Shown: positions 1 to 26,590 of the stretch, one piece after another
Numbering within the stretch: position 1 is the first letter of the stretch
Layout of the letters: every line of letters starts with the position of its first letter
From: Callaeas wilsoni
Taxonomy: Eukaryota; Chordata; Aves; Passeriformes; Callaeidae
Reading direction: 5' to 3'
Length of the DNA stretch: 64,000 nucleotides
Assembly (NCBI GenBank): GCA_013398955.1
Contig: VWPU01017519.1
Location: 1-64,000 of the forward strand
Program-made: the position numbers and the translations under genes
The notes under the pieces: model-generated
The model's input: the letters and a program-made list of their open reading frames with translations, nothing else
What the model was told of the DNA's origin: nothing
Databases searched by the model: none

Positions 1-1964
1 AGAACTGGTGGAGAGGGAATAATATGGATGTTGAAAATGGAAGAGAGGGGCCATTCCTGGTTGCTTTGGTGCTGCTTTGTTTATTCCTGTGGGGATGCAG
101 CCCAGAAAGAGAAGAGGAAAGGGAGAGTCCTCTGGAACTCTCAGCAGATTCCAAAGGGAGCAGTGTCTGCTCTTCCTGAGGGCCAGGGTGAGGACAGAGG
201 CTGAGATGGAGGTTGAGGCAGACTCTCCTCTCCTCTCCTGGCCCCACAACAGCTCTGCGGTCCTGGGGAGGCTCTTCGGGCTGGAGGAGGCAGCCCTGGC
301 ACAGCTCCCTGCTGTAGGGCACTGCCCATGGGAGAAGTGGCCCCAGCTGGGATAGGTCTATTCAGGGGGTCTGAAGAAGCTCAGAGCCCTTCCCCATTCT
401 GGGGCATCACCAGGAGCTATGTAGTGGCTGTGCATCCCAAAGGGTGCCAGATCCTCACTGCCACCCTGCTCCATCCCCTTCCATGACCCAGGTGACTGCA
501 GAGCTCCTGGCATTGGCACCGAGCTTCTGCCCACCCCTCTCTGCTGCCTTGGAAAACCTTTTTTCCCAGGAATAGCCCCCAAACATTGGTGTCAAGAGTG
601 TTGGGGGCTTTGTCTGCCCCATCTAGGCCAGTCAATCATGGGGTGAGGCTTCTTAGGGCAACCACAGCCTCACGGTGCCTTCTGCCCTGGAGACAGATGG
701 AAATCTCGTGGAAGTGTAGGTGGGAAAACCCTGGCAAGAGGGAGGTGGTTCTTTGGTACTTCCCAGCGGCTCCCCCTGAGCAGCACCCTCCTGTTGGAGG
801 CCCCAGGCTATCTCTAACAGATTCCTTGGAAGGAGACATCCTTCATGGGAACTGCTCAGAGACAGGGGTCCAAATGATGGCTTTGGGGCATGGGGGAAAG
901 AGGCAGGAGGGATGACCTTCCCCTGGCAGATCAGGCACGTGTCCTCCGTTGCCAGGGCATTGGAATGCCTTCCCCCCTGAGGAGAGGGGCATGGTCCATG
1001 CTCTGCAGTGAGGCTCCTCCTTGGGAGCACAGGACAGCCTGTGGCACCCACAGTGGTGCCAAGGCAGCACCACGGTGGCTTCTGGGAGGATCGAGCTCTG
1101 GCCAGGGAGGGATCACGGCTGAGAGAGTCTTGGAGCGAGAGGCTGATCCCGGTGGATGCTCCGCAAGGCTGGCAAGAGGTTTGCTGTGCTTTGGCAGGAA
1201 AAAGCATTCTGGATCACATGATGGCTGAATGTGACTTGGGGCACGGGACGTGTGCAGGCACAGCCGCCAGAGCACAGCCCCCGGAGCACAGCCAGAGTCC
1301 TCCACGCTCCCACTTCCGTCCTCCCGCTGCTGCAAATGGATGTTGGCTTGCTGGGAATTGCTCTCAGCCTTGCTGGTTTTTAGCTGGGCTTTTTGGAGGA
1401 GCAGTGGGAACCACCCCAGTGCTGGCTCCAGGCGAGTCCCACTGGACCGTGGTGGTTTTGGCATGTGCAAAACTGAAATAAAAGCCCCGGTCTCTGGGGA
1501 GCCAGCCAGCCCAGAGTGGATGAGCGCTCCCATTAATGTGTCATTAATGTGCAGCTCTGGCATCGGCTCTTTTGGCAGTGCAGAGGTAATTACAACCCAA
1601 CTGTAAAGCGTTGCACATGGATTTATTTACTGCCTTATTAGTGGCATCTGTTCTCCCAGCGAAGTGGCTCAGCTGTTTGCTCTCGCTCAGGGAAACCAGT
1701 GGAACTCATCACACGGATGGTCCGTGCTAACTCACCTCCTTGGGCTGGGAAGTGGGCTAAGGGAGGTGAAAGCACCACTGTTGTTGCATTTTGACCCTGC
1801 TTGTCAGTTTAGTGCCTGTCCCCAGCACCTGAGCCCAGCGCAGCATGAAGGGGCCACACAGCTTCACCCCAAAACTGAAGGACATGGCTGTGTTTGAGAT
1901 CCAGCAGCATTTCTCTTCCCACCTGTCTCCCAGCACTGCCGTACAATGTTTTACCATCAGAAAA
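1..1964. other. Left flank of TRPM2, no gene recognised
   Basis: Both strands have open frames of up to about 200 codons, but none has recognisable domains or splice logic. An isolated AATAAA on plus lies at about 1475. I see nothing else that can be supported. Confidence 0.6.
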
Positions 1965-2440
1965 TCACAGAATCATCGAATCATGGAATCATCAATGTTG
2001 GAAAAGCCCTCTAAGATCATCAAGTCCAGCCATCAACCCAGCGCTTCCACTGTGTTCACCACAAAACCACGTCCTCAAGTGCCACATCCACACATATTTT
2101 TGAATGCTTCCAGGGATAGTGACTTCACTGCCCCGAGCAGCCTGTTCAAATGCTTGACAAGCCTTATCATGAAGAATTTTCCCCTAATATCCAGCTTAAG
2201 CCTCCTGTGGTGTAGCATGAGGCCATTTCCTCTTGTCCTGCCCCTTGTTCTCTGGGAGCAGAGCCCGAAACCCCCTCCCAGCTGCACCCTCCTGTCAGGG
2301 AGTTGAGGACAGCAAGAAGGTCCCCCTGAGCCTCCTTTTTCTCCAGGCCAAGCGCCTCGGCTCCTTCAACCGTTCCTTGTAAGACTTGTGCTCCAGACCC
2401 TTCACATCTCTGTTTCCTTCTCCAGACACAACTCTCTTCT
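1965..2440 (-). mobile_element. CR1 LINE fragment, about 475 bp
   Basis: The plus strand starts with the reverse of the CR1 3' tail (AGAATCATCGAATCATGG) and continues into CR1 body sequence such as CCCCTTGTTCTCTGGGAGCAGAG. It is one of the two longest contiguous CR1 pieces here. Confidence 0.85.
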
Positions 2441-3255
2441 CCAGCAAGAGCCATGGGGTGACTGGTCCTGGTGCTGCAGGACCCTCAGCTCACTCAGAGC
2501 CGCAGTTGCCCAGGCTCCCCAGTGTGTTGCTGCTGCTGAGCCACAGCGGCCAAATCGCTGCTGCAGCATCCACTGCCTTGGCTGCTGTCCTGGCCCAGCT
2601 TTGCTGCTTAGCACATTTCCCGAGGAAAATGGATGCTGGGTTTGTTAACTGAACGTCGTGGCAAATGCAAGTTAAGTGGCTGCAAATCCACTGGAGAAGC
2701 CAGTTCACTTAGGGCACAGAGCATAACGGGAGGAGGAGAGCACCTGGAATGGGGAGGTGGGAAGCACCATCCAAAAGGCTTTTGTTGCCTGTGGTGGGAC
2801 ATGAGGTTCCTCAATAAAAATTCACGTGTGGCCCATGCTGAACCAGGTGTGAGGCTGGGATGCAAAGCTTGGAATTAGAAGTGTAAATGTTTATTCATGG
2901 GCATGAGATGTCCCAGCCAAATCAGGTGTGGTTTTTAATGAGGTTCTTGCATCCATCAAGCACTCAGGTAAAACCGAACATGACTGAGCACTGACACCCA
3001 CACTGACAGATCTCCAATCACAGTAAAACTCAGCAAAGCTGCTCTGTTTCTGCTTGTCTATCGATCCAGGAGTCCTTGAGTCCCTCTGGCTGCACTGACT
3101 GACCTGTGACACCAGACGAGGCTGGGAGGGTCTCAGAGCCTGGAATGCCGTGGTACCTTGGTCATCCCAGGGATAAAGCTGTTCGTTATCCCTCGGGGAC
3201 TGCCCTAAGCCTCCCAAAAGCAAAGTCCTTTCCAGGGCCAAGCTGTCCTTTTGTT
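2441..3255. other. No gene recognised
   Basis: The stretch between the CR1 piece and the microsatellite holds no supported coding sequence. Confidence 0.5.
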
Positions 3256-3256
3256 T

Positions 3257-3311
<55 letters not shown>
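3257..3311 (+). repeat. (AAT)n microsatellite
   Basis: About 18 uninterrupted TAA units run across this interval. Confidence 0.98.
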
Positions 3312-3312
<1 letters not shown>

Positions 3313-3469
3313 GAACAAGACCAAAGTCTTCAGTAAAACTCCACTGCTTCTTTACATCACACTGTTGAATTACTAAATATATAGTGTATATATACACATA
3401 AAGTTAATATACTTTTGTAATATCAAGGATGCTTGACAGTTAGGGAAGGGATTTTTCATCACATTTGCC

Positions 3470-3910
3470 AAGCCTGCCACGTACCCGGGGCCTCCATCAG
3501 CGCCGCCGGGCTGCCGCTCCTTTCCGGCAGCATCCATCCCCGAGCAGCCCCTGCTCGTCACAGCTGCCCAGAGGGGTCCGGGTGCGAATGTTTCACCCCG
3601 CGTGGGGCTGACAGCAGCGGGACTGCGGGCAGTGCGAGAGTGACTCAGCCACTCCAGCAAACTCGGGACTTGCCTGGGCGCTGCAGCTCCTCGGCAGGCA
3701 TCGCTTCTGCAGCCTGATTTGCTGGGAAGCTGCCAGCCGACTGCCACCTCCTCCTCTCTGCAGGCAGCTCTGCCCTGTTCTCCGCTCATCGCCTGTGTCT
3801 CCAGTGACAAAATGACTCGCCGGACTCGAGAGACGCGGGGCTGAATCCCTCTGGCAGGCACGGGGCGGAGGAGCCGGTGATGCGGCCGGAGGATGCGGCA
3901 GGGAAGGTAC
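3470..3910 (+). promoter_or_regulatory. TRPM2: CpG-rich block, candidate TRPM2 promoter and 5' noncoding exon
   Basis: CpG dinucleotides are clearly denser here than in the flanks. A donor-like AAG/GTACGG lies at 3907, so a noncoding first exon could end at 3906 and splice to the acceptor at 5303, 72 bases before the TRPM2 start codon. Human TRPM2 also has a noncoding first exon. No transcript evidence is available in the sequence, and the block could instead serve an upstream neighbour on the minus strand. Confidence 0.4.
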
Positions 3911-4095
3911 GGGCAGCCTCGCTGAGTTCGTGCCGGCGGAGGGGCAGCGGGGTGGGCAGTGTTCAGCTTTGCACCCCGTCCTGGTGGGCGCTGTGACCAC
4001 CCCGTGCGACCGAGGGACGACCTGACCCCCTCAAACTGGGGGGGCAGGCAGAGTGTGCTGCGGGAGAGGCTCTGTCCTTGTCCCCGAGCCCTTAA

Positions 4096-4149
4096 GGACA
4101 GATATTCCAGGTGCTGGAGGATGGACAGGTATTCCAGGTGTTGGAGGAT
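4096..4149 (+). repeat. 27-bp tandem duplication
   Basis: Two copies of a unit starting GGACAGATATTCCAGGTG, differing at about three bases, stand side by side upstream of TRPM2. The rest of 3911-5140 shows nothing supportable. Confidence 0.85.
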
Positions 4150-5145
4150 CTGGGGTGCGAGCCCTTCCTGCATGGGCTTATGAGCTGCTTGTGGCCGTGC
4201 CCCAAGCCCCCACGTGCCTGTCTGCCTTGTGGGGCCACGAACAAGAATTAAGGGTGCATTTGACCTTATTTCAACTGCTTTCTCCTAAAATCAGATCCAC
4301 TGGGGGTTGTGCTGATACAGAAATCCAGTCTGCCAAAATCTGCCTCCCAAGGTCAGTGAGGCTGTGCAGATCCCAGGAGGGAGGCTGATAAAACAGCTTT
4401 GGCTTGCTGCTCCATGATTTTGCATCAGCATGCCTTGTCCCCACAAGGACTCCCCACCCTTGGGTGAAATGCAGAATTTGGCTTGAAGAAAGCAGACAAA
4501 ATCCTCCTTAAACACAGACCCCACAGCTTGACCAGAGCATCACTTGAGTCCGGTGCTTCCTCCATTACCTAATCCCAGCTCTCCTGAGAGGACACCATCC
4601 CCTTCGGGCTCCAGAGACACCCAGGAGCATTTCCCCCTCTGCTCCAGCAGCTCTCCCATCTCAGCAAAGGGGGCTGTGAGCGTTCAGGGGGGTTGAGGAG
4701 TTTTGCAGCCCCTGCTTGCAGCAAGCCCATGTGCATCTTGGGGCTCTCAGGGCACCTTAGCAGGCGACACAGGACCTCTCCACAGAGGAGCACCCCGTCT
4801 CTGCAGCTAGCATGTCCATATTCCCAGATTTTCCATGCAGGGCCATGCTCAGGCTGCTCACACAAGAGACCTAGTTTCTGCTCTCCCTGCTGCCAGAAAT
4901 ATCCCAGCTGCCTGCAGTGGAGAGCAGGTGAGGAGAGCTACAGGCTGGCAGGCTGAAAGTGGCGGGGGCACTTTGTGGACATCGGTGGGCTTCCCTGGGG
5001 AAGCGTGGTGCATGCCGAGGCTGGTCACCACACAAGTGGCCCCTGTGTCAGGATTGTGGTGAGGGGATGGCAGGTTTCCCATGGACCAATCTCCACCCAG
5101 GGAATGATGGATGGGGGCACCTCAGAGCTCTTTGTTCATGGGCAT

Positions 5146-5290
5146 CCTTTTTCTTTGAAGGCCAGGTTGGACAGGGATTAGAGCAACCTGGTCTAGGGGG
5201 AAGGTGTCCCTGCCCATAGCAGGGGGTGGAATGAAATGAACTTTAAGGCCCCTCCCAATCCAAACCGTTCTGAGATTCTCTGATTCTCTT
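5146..5290 (+). mobile_element. CR1 LINE 3' fragment abutting the TRPM2 acceptor
   Basis: CR1 sense sequence (GGCCAGGTTGGACAGGG ... GAGATTCTCTGATTCT) ends about 13 bases before the acceptor AG at 5302-5303 that leads into the first coding exon of TRPM2. Confidence 0.9.
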
Positions 5291-5375
5291 CTGCTGCCCT
5301 CAGGATGGGGATGTTCAGGACCTCCCAGCCTAGGAACAGGAGAGAGGAGGCCGAGAAGCACAAGACACAGGAGCC

Positions 5376-20957
<15,582 letters not shown>

Positions 20958-22100
20958 GGCCTCATGCACAGGCCAGGGCTCCTGCTGCCCCAGACCAGGT
21001 TCTTGTTATTCAAAATCTCAGCTTACCTATGAGAGCATGGGAGCTGCTGGAGTTGAGGTACTCTGGGTGCCTCTGTGAATGTATATTGCAGGTCTCTGGG
21101 AGGAAGTGTCCCCTCACTGGGGGCAGGGGCTGCCTGGGCAGTGCCTCCCAGTCACCAGAGCCACCAAGTTCAGCCCCAGCTTGTATCTTGGTGCTTCCAC
21201 ATCAGCCCACAGCATTAGCCCAGAGCTTGGGCCTCACAGAGCCACAGGGGTTTTCCTGTGAAATGGTCCTTCTGTCCACTCCAACCTGCTCTCGGCTTTG
21301 GGATGGGCACTGAGGGCTTCCCAGTCCCAGCTACCCCTCCACCAGAATATCCATCACTGATCCCTGCTCTGAGCCCTGGCAGCCCCACTGCCACACATCC
21401 CGAAGGATTGCTCTGGAGAAGGCTTGGAGTCACTCCTGTAGCAGCTGTACCCTCATCTCTGGTTGCCTCAGACCCAACAACATGGTCCTGAGCTGTGATC
21501 CAGCACTTCTGAAGGTGTGAGCAGCTCGTGGCTTATATACCTATGGTTTCATAGCTCTGCACAGGCCCACCTGCCATGCCCCAAACTGATACGTGATCCT
21601 GCGTGTGTACGCTGAGCACTGGCTTGTAGCTAAACTTCCCTCCTCTCTCTGAGTCAAGGCCCTGCCTAAACGTCACCTGTCTGTCCCCATCCCCTCGTGC
21701 ACATGGATGGAAAGGGGCACCTTGCTGGGAAACAGGTGATCGATGCTCTGTGGTTCCTTGGTCAGGTAGGGACAGGAGAGGGGACATCAGTGTGTTAATC
21801 CCAGACATCCCTGCTTTTAAGGGGTCTTTCACTCACATCTTCTGTTGCCTGCCATGGGGAGAACAAGGCACAGTGGGTACATTTTTTGATCATCCAGAAG
21901 AGCCCCACGGTGGACTGTTATGCCTGGGGCTGCTCAGGAAGGGATTTTCATTCCCTTCTCCCAGTGGATCAGACACTGGCCAGTCAAGGCTGCTCATCCC
22001 ATACCGGTGGCCACCACAGCACAACTGCAGTTTCACCGGTGACGCACTGGGGTTTGGCAAGGGGAGGGGGCTCAGTCTGGCAATGTATTCAACCCAGCTC

Positions 22101-22106
22101 AATAAA
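22101..22106 (+). terminator. TRPM2: Candidate poly(A) signal of TRPM2
   Basis: AATAAA occurs about 1.1 kb after the TRPM2 stop codon, followed within 40 bases by a GT-rich stretch (GGCTGGTGATGTC). It is the first canonical hexamer I noticed on the plus strand after the stop. Confidence 0.5.
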
Positions 22107-22265
22107 CCATGTATCAGACAACTGCAGGCTGGTGATGTCTTACAGCTATTTAACCAGGGGCCGTTCCTGGAGGCCACGCTTGGAGCACGCTTCCAGGATA
22201 AGCCCAATTCCCACCCCAATCTCATACAAACTCACTTTGCCTGTAGACTCACCCCCAGAGATGGC

Positions 22266-22372
22266 TGAATCACAGAATGGTTTGGGTTGGAAGGGACTTT
22301 AATGATCATTTCATTCCAAGCCCCCTGCCGTGAGCAGGAACACCTTGCAGCAGACCAGGGTGCTTGAGATGA
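22266..22372 (-). mobile_element. CR1 fragment between TRPM2 and LRRC3
   Basis: CACAGAATGGTTTGGGTTGG followed by CCCCCTGCCGTGAGCAGG, a diverged reverse CR1 end. Confidence 0.85.
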
Positions 22373-22699
22373 CTTGACCTGTTTAGAGCTGATATGGGAG
22401 CTGTGCTCCAAAGTGATGGCACGGCACCTTCTCCCATTGCTCCTGGACTGTTTGATGTCTGCTCCTGGTCTCCCATCACCGAGAGGGACAGGAGACCATC
22501 TGCTGAGAGCCCACGTGGGCCCGGGGGGGCCCAGGCCGGGGCACGGCCGGGGAGGGAAGATCGTGCCGCACAGCACCTGATCAAGCTTCTAGACCCGCAG
22601 CCTCCAAAAAATTGCAGAAATCTCATTAGCAGCACTTAATTTCCGCGCACTGGGGCTCCACGCGGTCACTCTCCCGCAGCCCTGTGGGAGTGCTGCCTG

Positions 22700-23190
22700 G
22701 CTGTCCCATCACGCTGGTCCTCTGGTCCCCCCGCCTCCGTCCCCCCGCACCGCCCCCCGCTCCCGCACCGCCTCCGCACCGCCCGGTGCCGCCGCGGTGG
22801 GACCGCCCGGCCCGGGGCCCCGCGGGAGCGGCCGCAGCAACAGGTGGGGCTGAAAGCGATAGCGGCCGAACCGCCGCGCACCGCACCCGCACCCGCATCC
22901 GCACCCGCACCCGCACGGCTCCCGCACCGCGTCCGCACCGCAGCTACAGCCGGAGCCGCAGCGAAGCTGAGCCGCCCTGGCAGAGCTGGTAAGGCAGCCC
23001 CGGGCTCCGGGGCAGCGGGGGGCCGTGGGCATCGGTCGTGCTGCGCGGAGGGGTCCTGGGTCCCCGGCCCGCAGGTAGGGCAGGAGGGCGGGTCGGGGCA
23101 TCACCCCCGCACACCCCCGGGGTCCAGGGAGGCTGCGACTCCCGAGAGCTCCTCGGAGTCCTTCCACGCGGTGGGAACCGGCATCGCATA
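22700..23190 (+). promoter_or_regulatory. LRRC3: CpG island, probable LRRC3 promoter and 5' noncoding exon
   Basis: This is one of the strongest CpG-dense blocks in the window, with CGCACC-type hexamer runs at about 22877-22920. A good donor (GAGCTG/GTAAGG) ends a candidate noncoding exon at 22988. A matching acceptor with a pyrimidine tract lies at 24376, 118 bases before the LRRC3 start codon. Position between TRPM2 and LRRC3, plus-strand donor and the intronless LRRC3 coding exon fit a promoter for LRRC3. Transcription start is not determined. Confidence 0.6.
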
Positions 23191-24376
23191 ACACGTCCTT
23201 GTTCCCCCGGAGAGATGGAGCTGTCAGGACTGTCAGAGCTGTCAGAGCCCAGTGCATTTTGCAGAGCCAGAGGGATGCCCGGGAAGCTCAACTTCATCTC
23301 CCCGGGCAGAACCCACAGCTCTGGGCAGATCCGTGGGCAAAGCTGCAGACAGCATCCTTCAGGTATGAGCATCCCTCGGATATGAGCATCCCTCAGGTGC
23401 GAGCATCCCTCTGTGGTACCCTGAGGATGGTCACACCTGAGGGATGCTGCTGTTACCAGGGGAATGCCATTAGCAGAAGGATGCTGGTACCAGAGGGACA
23501 AAAACTTGGTGCCCATAATGACATCAACATGGGCCATTTAATTTCCATGAGAAAGGCTCCCTTGGCCTCTCACATCTCCCCTCCATGGGGATCTCCTCTC
23601 CCAGGCTGGCCAAGGCAGCAGGAGGGGTGTGAGCAGCACCAAAGGCAGAGGAAAGGTGTCCCACCTGCTTCACCTCCTGCCTTGCCCGTGGCAGCACTGG
23701 GGTGTCCTTTGGGGGTCCTACATCACCCCTTTTACTGTGCTAGGCAGTGGCTCCTCTCTTCACCTCCCACCCCCAGAGTCAGGCTATCAAACCATACTCT
23801 TTGTTTACTTTAAAAAACAAACTCACCACCAAACACTTCTTTGGTGAAACCCTTGGAAACATGGCTTGTACCAGCTCACAGACCAGAAGGGAAGGGAAAG
23901 GAAAGCAAAAGAGCTCCACATCTTGTTATTTAAAATCCTGGTGGTGATTAAGTCAGTCTGATGATCCTTAGAGTCTGACTCATCATTTTTTTTTAAACAC
24001 TCAGGGTTGGTGAGATAGGAATTTACTGCTGCTGCTCTCCAGCAGCAAACTACCGCGTTCCCCCTGGAAACTGGTAGCAGGATGGGGCAGAGGCTCCCAG
24101 GCCGAGGCCATCTCCACACCCCATCTTCCAGCTCCCTTTGTCTGCCTGGATGGTCTCTGCAGAGATAGGGGTAGGGGAGCTGGGGTTTCAATCTCCACAG
24201 CTCTATTTCTAATTAAACCAAATTAAGCTGTCCTGGAACAGACAGGCAGTGTCACTCCACCCTTGTTTTCTGCTCTCGTGAGCCCAGCCTCTCACCCCTT
24301 TGCCAGGGCACATCATACATGAGCCATATCCAGTGTTCCAGGAAACAAAGCCGTGTCATATCCCCTCCACCCACAG
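23191..24376. other. Candidate LRRC3 5' intron, no gene; short tandem repeat at 23360-23412
   Basis: The stretch holds three to four diverged copies of a 17-base GAGCATCCCTC unit near 23360-23412. A related CTGAGGGATGCTG occurs at about 23440 in reverse sense. Otherwise nothing supportable. Confidence 0.5.
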
Positions 24377-24471
24377 CTTCCCTTCAGTGATGGGAGAGGC
24401 CTTGCAGGAACGCCGAGGGGCAGTCCTGCTGCCCAGGAGCTGCTGCCACCCCCGGGGAGCTGCCAGTGGCC

Positions 24472-24498
24472 ATGCTGAGCTGGCTGGCTGCAAGATGA
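24472..24498 (+). promoter_or_regulatory. Eight-codon upstream ORF overlapping the LRRC3 start
   Basis: An ATG at 24472 opens a frame of eight codons that stops with TGA at 24496-24498, so stop and LRRC3 start share the bases ATGA. It is out of frame with LRRC3. Such an arrangement can lower or couple translation. Whether it is translated is unknown. Confidence 0.5.
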
Positions 24499-25259
24499 CC
24501 CTCCCCACCACCACCACGCCAGCCACCAGTGTGGCCCAGGCTTTCTTCTGCCTCCTGCTCTGCATCCCCTGGGGCAGCTCCTGCCCCCCCAGCTGCCAGT
24601 GCACGGAGCGGGCAGGGGCGAAGGCTGTCCTCTGCAGCTCCCGGCACCTGGAGGAGATCCCCAAGGACATCCCCAGAGACGTGGTGTTCCTCAAACTGGA
24701 TGCCAACAGCATAACCAGGATCCCCAGCAATGCCTTCAGGCACCTCTCGCACCTGGAGGAAATCGACCTCTCCAGGAACGCCATCGAGAATATCGACAGG
24801 GCAGCTTTCAAAGGGGTGGCAGCCGGGCTGCGGACCCTTGACCTCTCCAGCAACCGCATCCGTAGCATTCCCAAGGAGGCCTTGCTGGCACTCAACGCCA
24901 AGCTCCGGCTGGCCAACAACCCTTGGCATTGTGAGTGTGCCTTGCAGGAGGTGCTGTGGGAGGCACGGCTGGACCCCGACTCCGTCCAGGACATCACCTG
25001 CCACACGGCCCCGCGCGACGAGTACGTGGGCAAGCCGCTGCTCCAGGTCCTGGATGCCGGCGTCAACTTCTGCAGCGTGCGCCAGAGGACCATGGATGTG
25101 GCCATGTTCATCACCATGTTCGGCTGGTTCGCCATGGTCATCGTCTACGTGATCTGCTACGTCCGGCACAACCGGGAGGGCGCCTGCAGGCACGGGGATT
25201 ACCTGAGGTCGCTGCCGAGCACCCAGGCCCACGCAGAGACCACCAGCACTGCCCTGTAG
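24495..25259 (+). CDS. LRRC3: LRRC3, leucine-rich repeat-containing protein 3 (complete, single coding exon)
   Basis: The frame encodes 254 residues (human LRRC3 257). It has a short N-terminus and hydrophobic signal peptide (about 12-29), a cysteine-flanked LRR N-cap (SCPPSCQC), about three leucine-rich repeats containing VVFLKLDANSI, LEEIDLSRNAI and LRTLDLSSNRI, an LRR C-cap with NPWHCECALQ and further cysteines, one membrane span at about 198-222 (MFGWFAMVIVYVICYV) and a short basic cytosolic tail starting RHNRE. It should be a type I membrane protein; its function is poorly known. I chose the ATG at 24495 because the signal peptide then sits at the terminus and length matches human; A is at -3. 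An in-frame ATG at 24390 would add 35 residues before the signal peptide. Confidence 0.95.
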   Translation: MTLPTTTTPATSVAQAFFCLLLCIPWGSSCPPSCQCTERAGAKAVLCSSRHLEEIPKDIPRDVVFLKLDANSITRIPSNAFRHLSHLEEIDLSRNAIENIDRAAFKGVAAGLRTLDLSSNRIRSIPKEALLALNAKLRLANNPWHCECALQEVLWEARLDPDSVQDITCHTAPRDEYVGKPLLQVLDAGVNFCSVRQRTMDVAMFITMFGWFAMVIVYVICYVRHNREGACRHGDYLRSLPSTQAHAETTSTAL

Positions 25260-25785
25260 TGCAGGGCTGGTGTGCCAGCTTCCAGCTTCTTCGCGGGGAG
25301 CCAGTGACCATCTGGCGGGCATCAGAGCTTCTTGGTGGGATTCCCCAGTGATTTCGTCAGACAAGTGCCACCAATCTCCCCTCCCCAGCGACTCTGGACT
25401 GAGCGTGAGCAAACGACATGGGGGAGGGATGCCAGGGACACCCCGTGTGGGTCCGTCCGTGGAGACCAAGTTCCTGGGGATGAACATCCCCGGCCAGACC
25501 CTTTTTCCCTACCAGAGCTGGGCTTGCAGGGAATGCAGCCCCAGCCACGTGCTTGCGGTTTGGAGAGAACAAGTCCCTGGCAGGGAGAGATGGGGGGAGA
25601 GATGGGTTGTGGGGCCAGGAGGCCCCTGGGGTGCAGAGGGTCACTGCAGAGGGGTCACCCCATCCTGGCTCCAGTGAGGCATCAGCCTTGCCGAGGGCAG
25701 GACATCCTCCCCAAGGCCCTGAGGTACCAATGCAGGGCAGGGGTGGGGGCGTGGGGACGGGGACCTCCAAAACCTTTGTTTCCTC

Positions 25786-25791
25786 AATAAA
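25786..25791 (+). terminator. LRRC3: Poly(A) signal of LRRC3
   Basis: AATAAA lies about 530 bases after the LRRC3 stop codon, giving a short 3' untranslated region. The TSPEAR poly(A) signal on the other strand lies 800 bases further on. Confidence 0.7.
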
Positions 25792-26584
25792 GCCCTGCAC
25801 TTAGGAAAAGCCCTCAGAGCTTGTGCTGCGCTGGGAGCTGAGTGTCCAGGGAGGGTGGTGGTGCTCGTGGTGCTTGGGGGGCTTGTCCTAATTCAATCTC
25901 TCCCAAAGCAGACCAGCCTAAATTCAATGTACCAGCACGACTCCCATTAGGTGCCATCCCCTCCACCCTCAGCTGAGTCTGCCTCGAGCAGTTGCCCAAA
26001 TCCATCTGGTCTTGCCTTATCTTGCCTTATCTTGCCTTTCCTCGGGGCTGAATTCGAGTTGCTGCTCAGAGCTCAGTGATAGAAGCAAATAAAATTCTCC
26101 CTTTTCTCATAAAGGAGAAATGGTCCTTCCTGGCAGAGCCAGCTGCAGCTGCACTGAACGGGGAGAGGAGGGAGGGATGCAGAGGCTCACCCTGCAGATC
26201 TGGACCCTGGTAAGGCTCAGGCTGTGACCCCCCAGCCCTTCTTGATGGGGCTGGCATCTCCTGAGTGCTCCCCAGTGCCAGGGTGGGTGGCCCAGCTCAG
26301 CAGGAAACCTGGCTCTGGGGAAGGCTTAGGGATACTCTGGGACACTCAGGTGAGGTAGTGGGTCCTGGGTGGAGGGAACAGAGGGGCACCTTCACCCCAG
26401 CACACGGCTGTGCTCAGGGCCACCTCATCCTTGCCAGGCCACCTCATCCTCGCCGGGCCACCTCATCCTCCCCAGGCCACCTATGGCTGTGGACATTTGG
26501 GGGTGACTTGTGGGTGAAGGGATGTCTCTGCCAAGGGCAGAGCAGCTCGGTTACCTACGTGGGAGAAAGGCTGGGTGCACACAG
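25792..26584. other. LRRC3-TSPEAR tail-to-tail spacer
   Basis: No gene. It holds a three-copy ten-base repeat (CTTGCCTTAT) at about 26012-26040, and about four copies of a 20-base unit built on GGCCACCTCATCCTCGCC at 26418-26482. Confidence 0.7.
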
Positions 26585-26590
26585 TTTATT
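26585..26590 (-). terminator. TSPEAR: Poly(A) signal of TSPEAR
   Basis: TTTATT on plus is AATAAA on minus, about 870 bases after the TSPEAR stop codon. It is followed on the minus strand by GTGTGCACCC. No other minus-strand AATAAA was noticed between stop and this site. Confidence 0.6.

Noticed and set aside
3257..3311. Poly-isoleucine run in a minus-strand open frame
   Set aside because: It is only the (AAT)n microsatellite read as codons.
1..3400. A CFAP410-like neighbour upstream of TRPM2, expected from human gene order
   Set aside because: No exon with recognisable similarity was seen on either strand.
24384..25487. 367-codon open frame on the minus strand over LRRC3
   Set aside because: It is the GC-rich antisense shadow of the LRRC3 coding exon; no domain and no independent start or splice signals.
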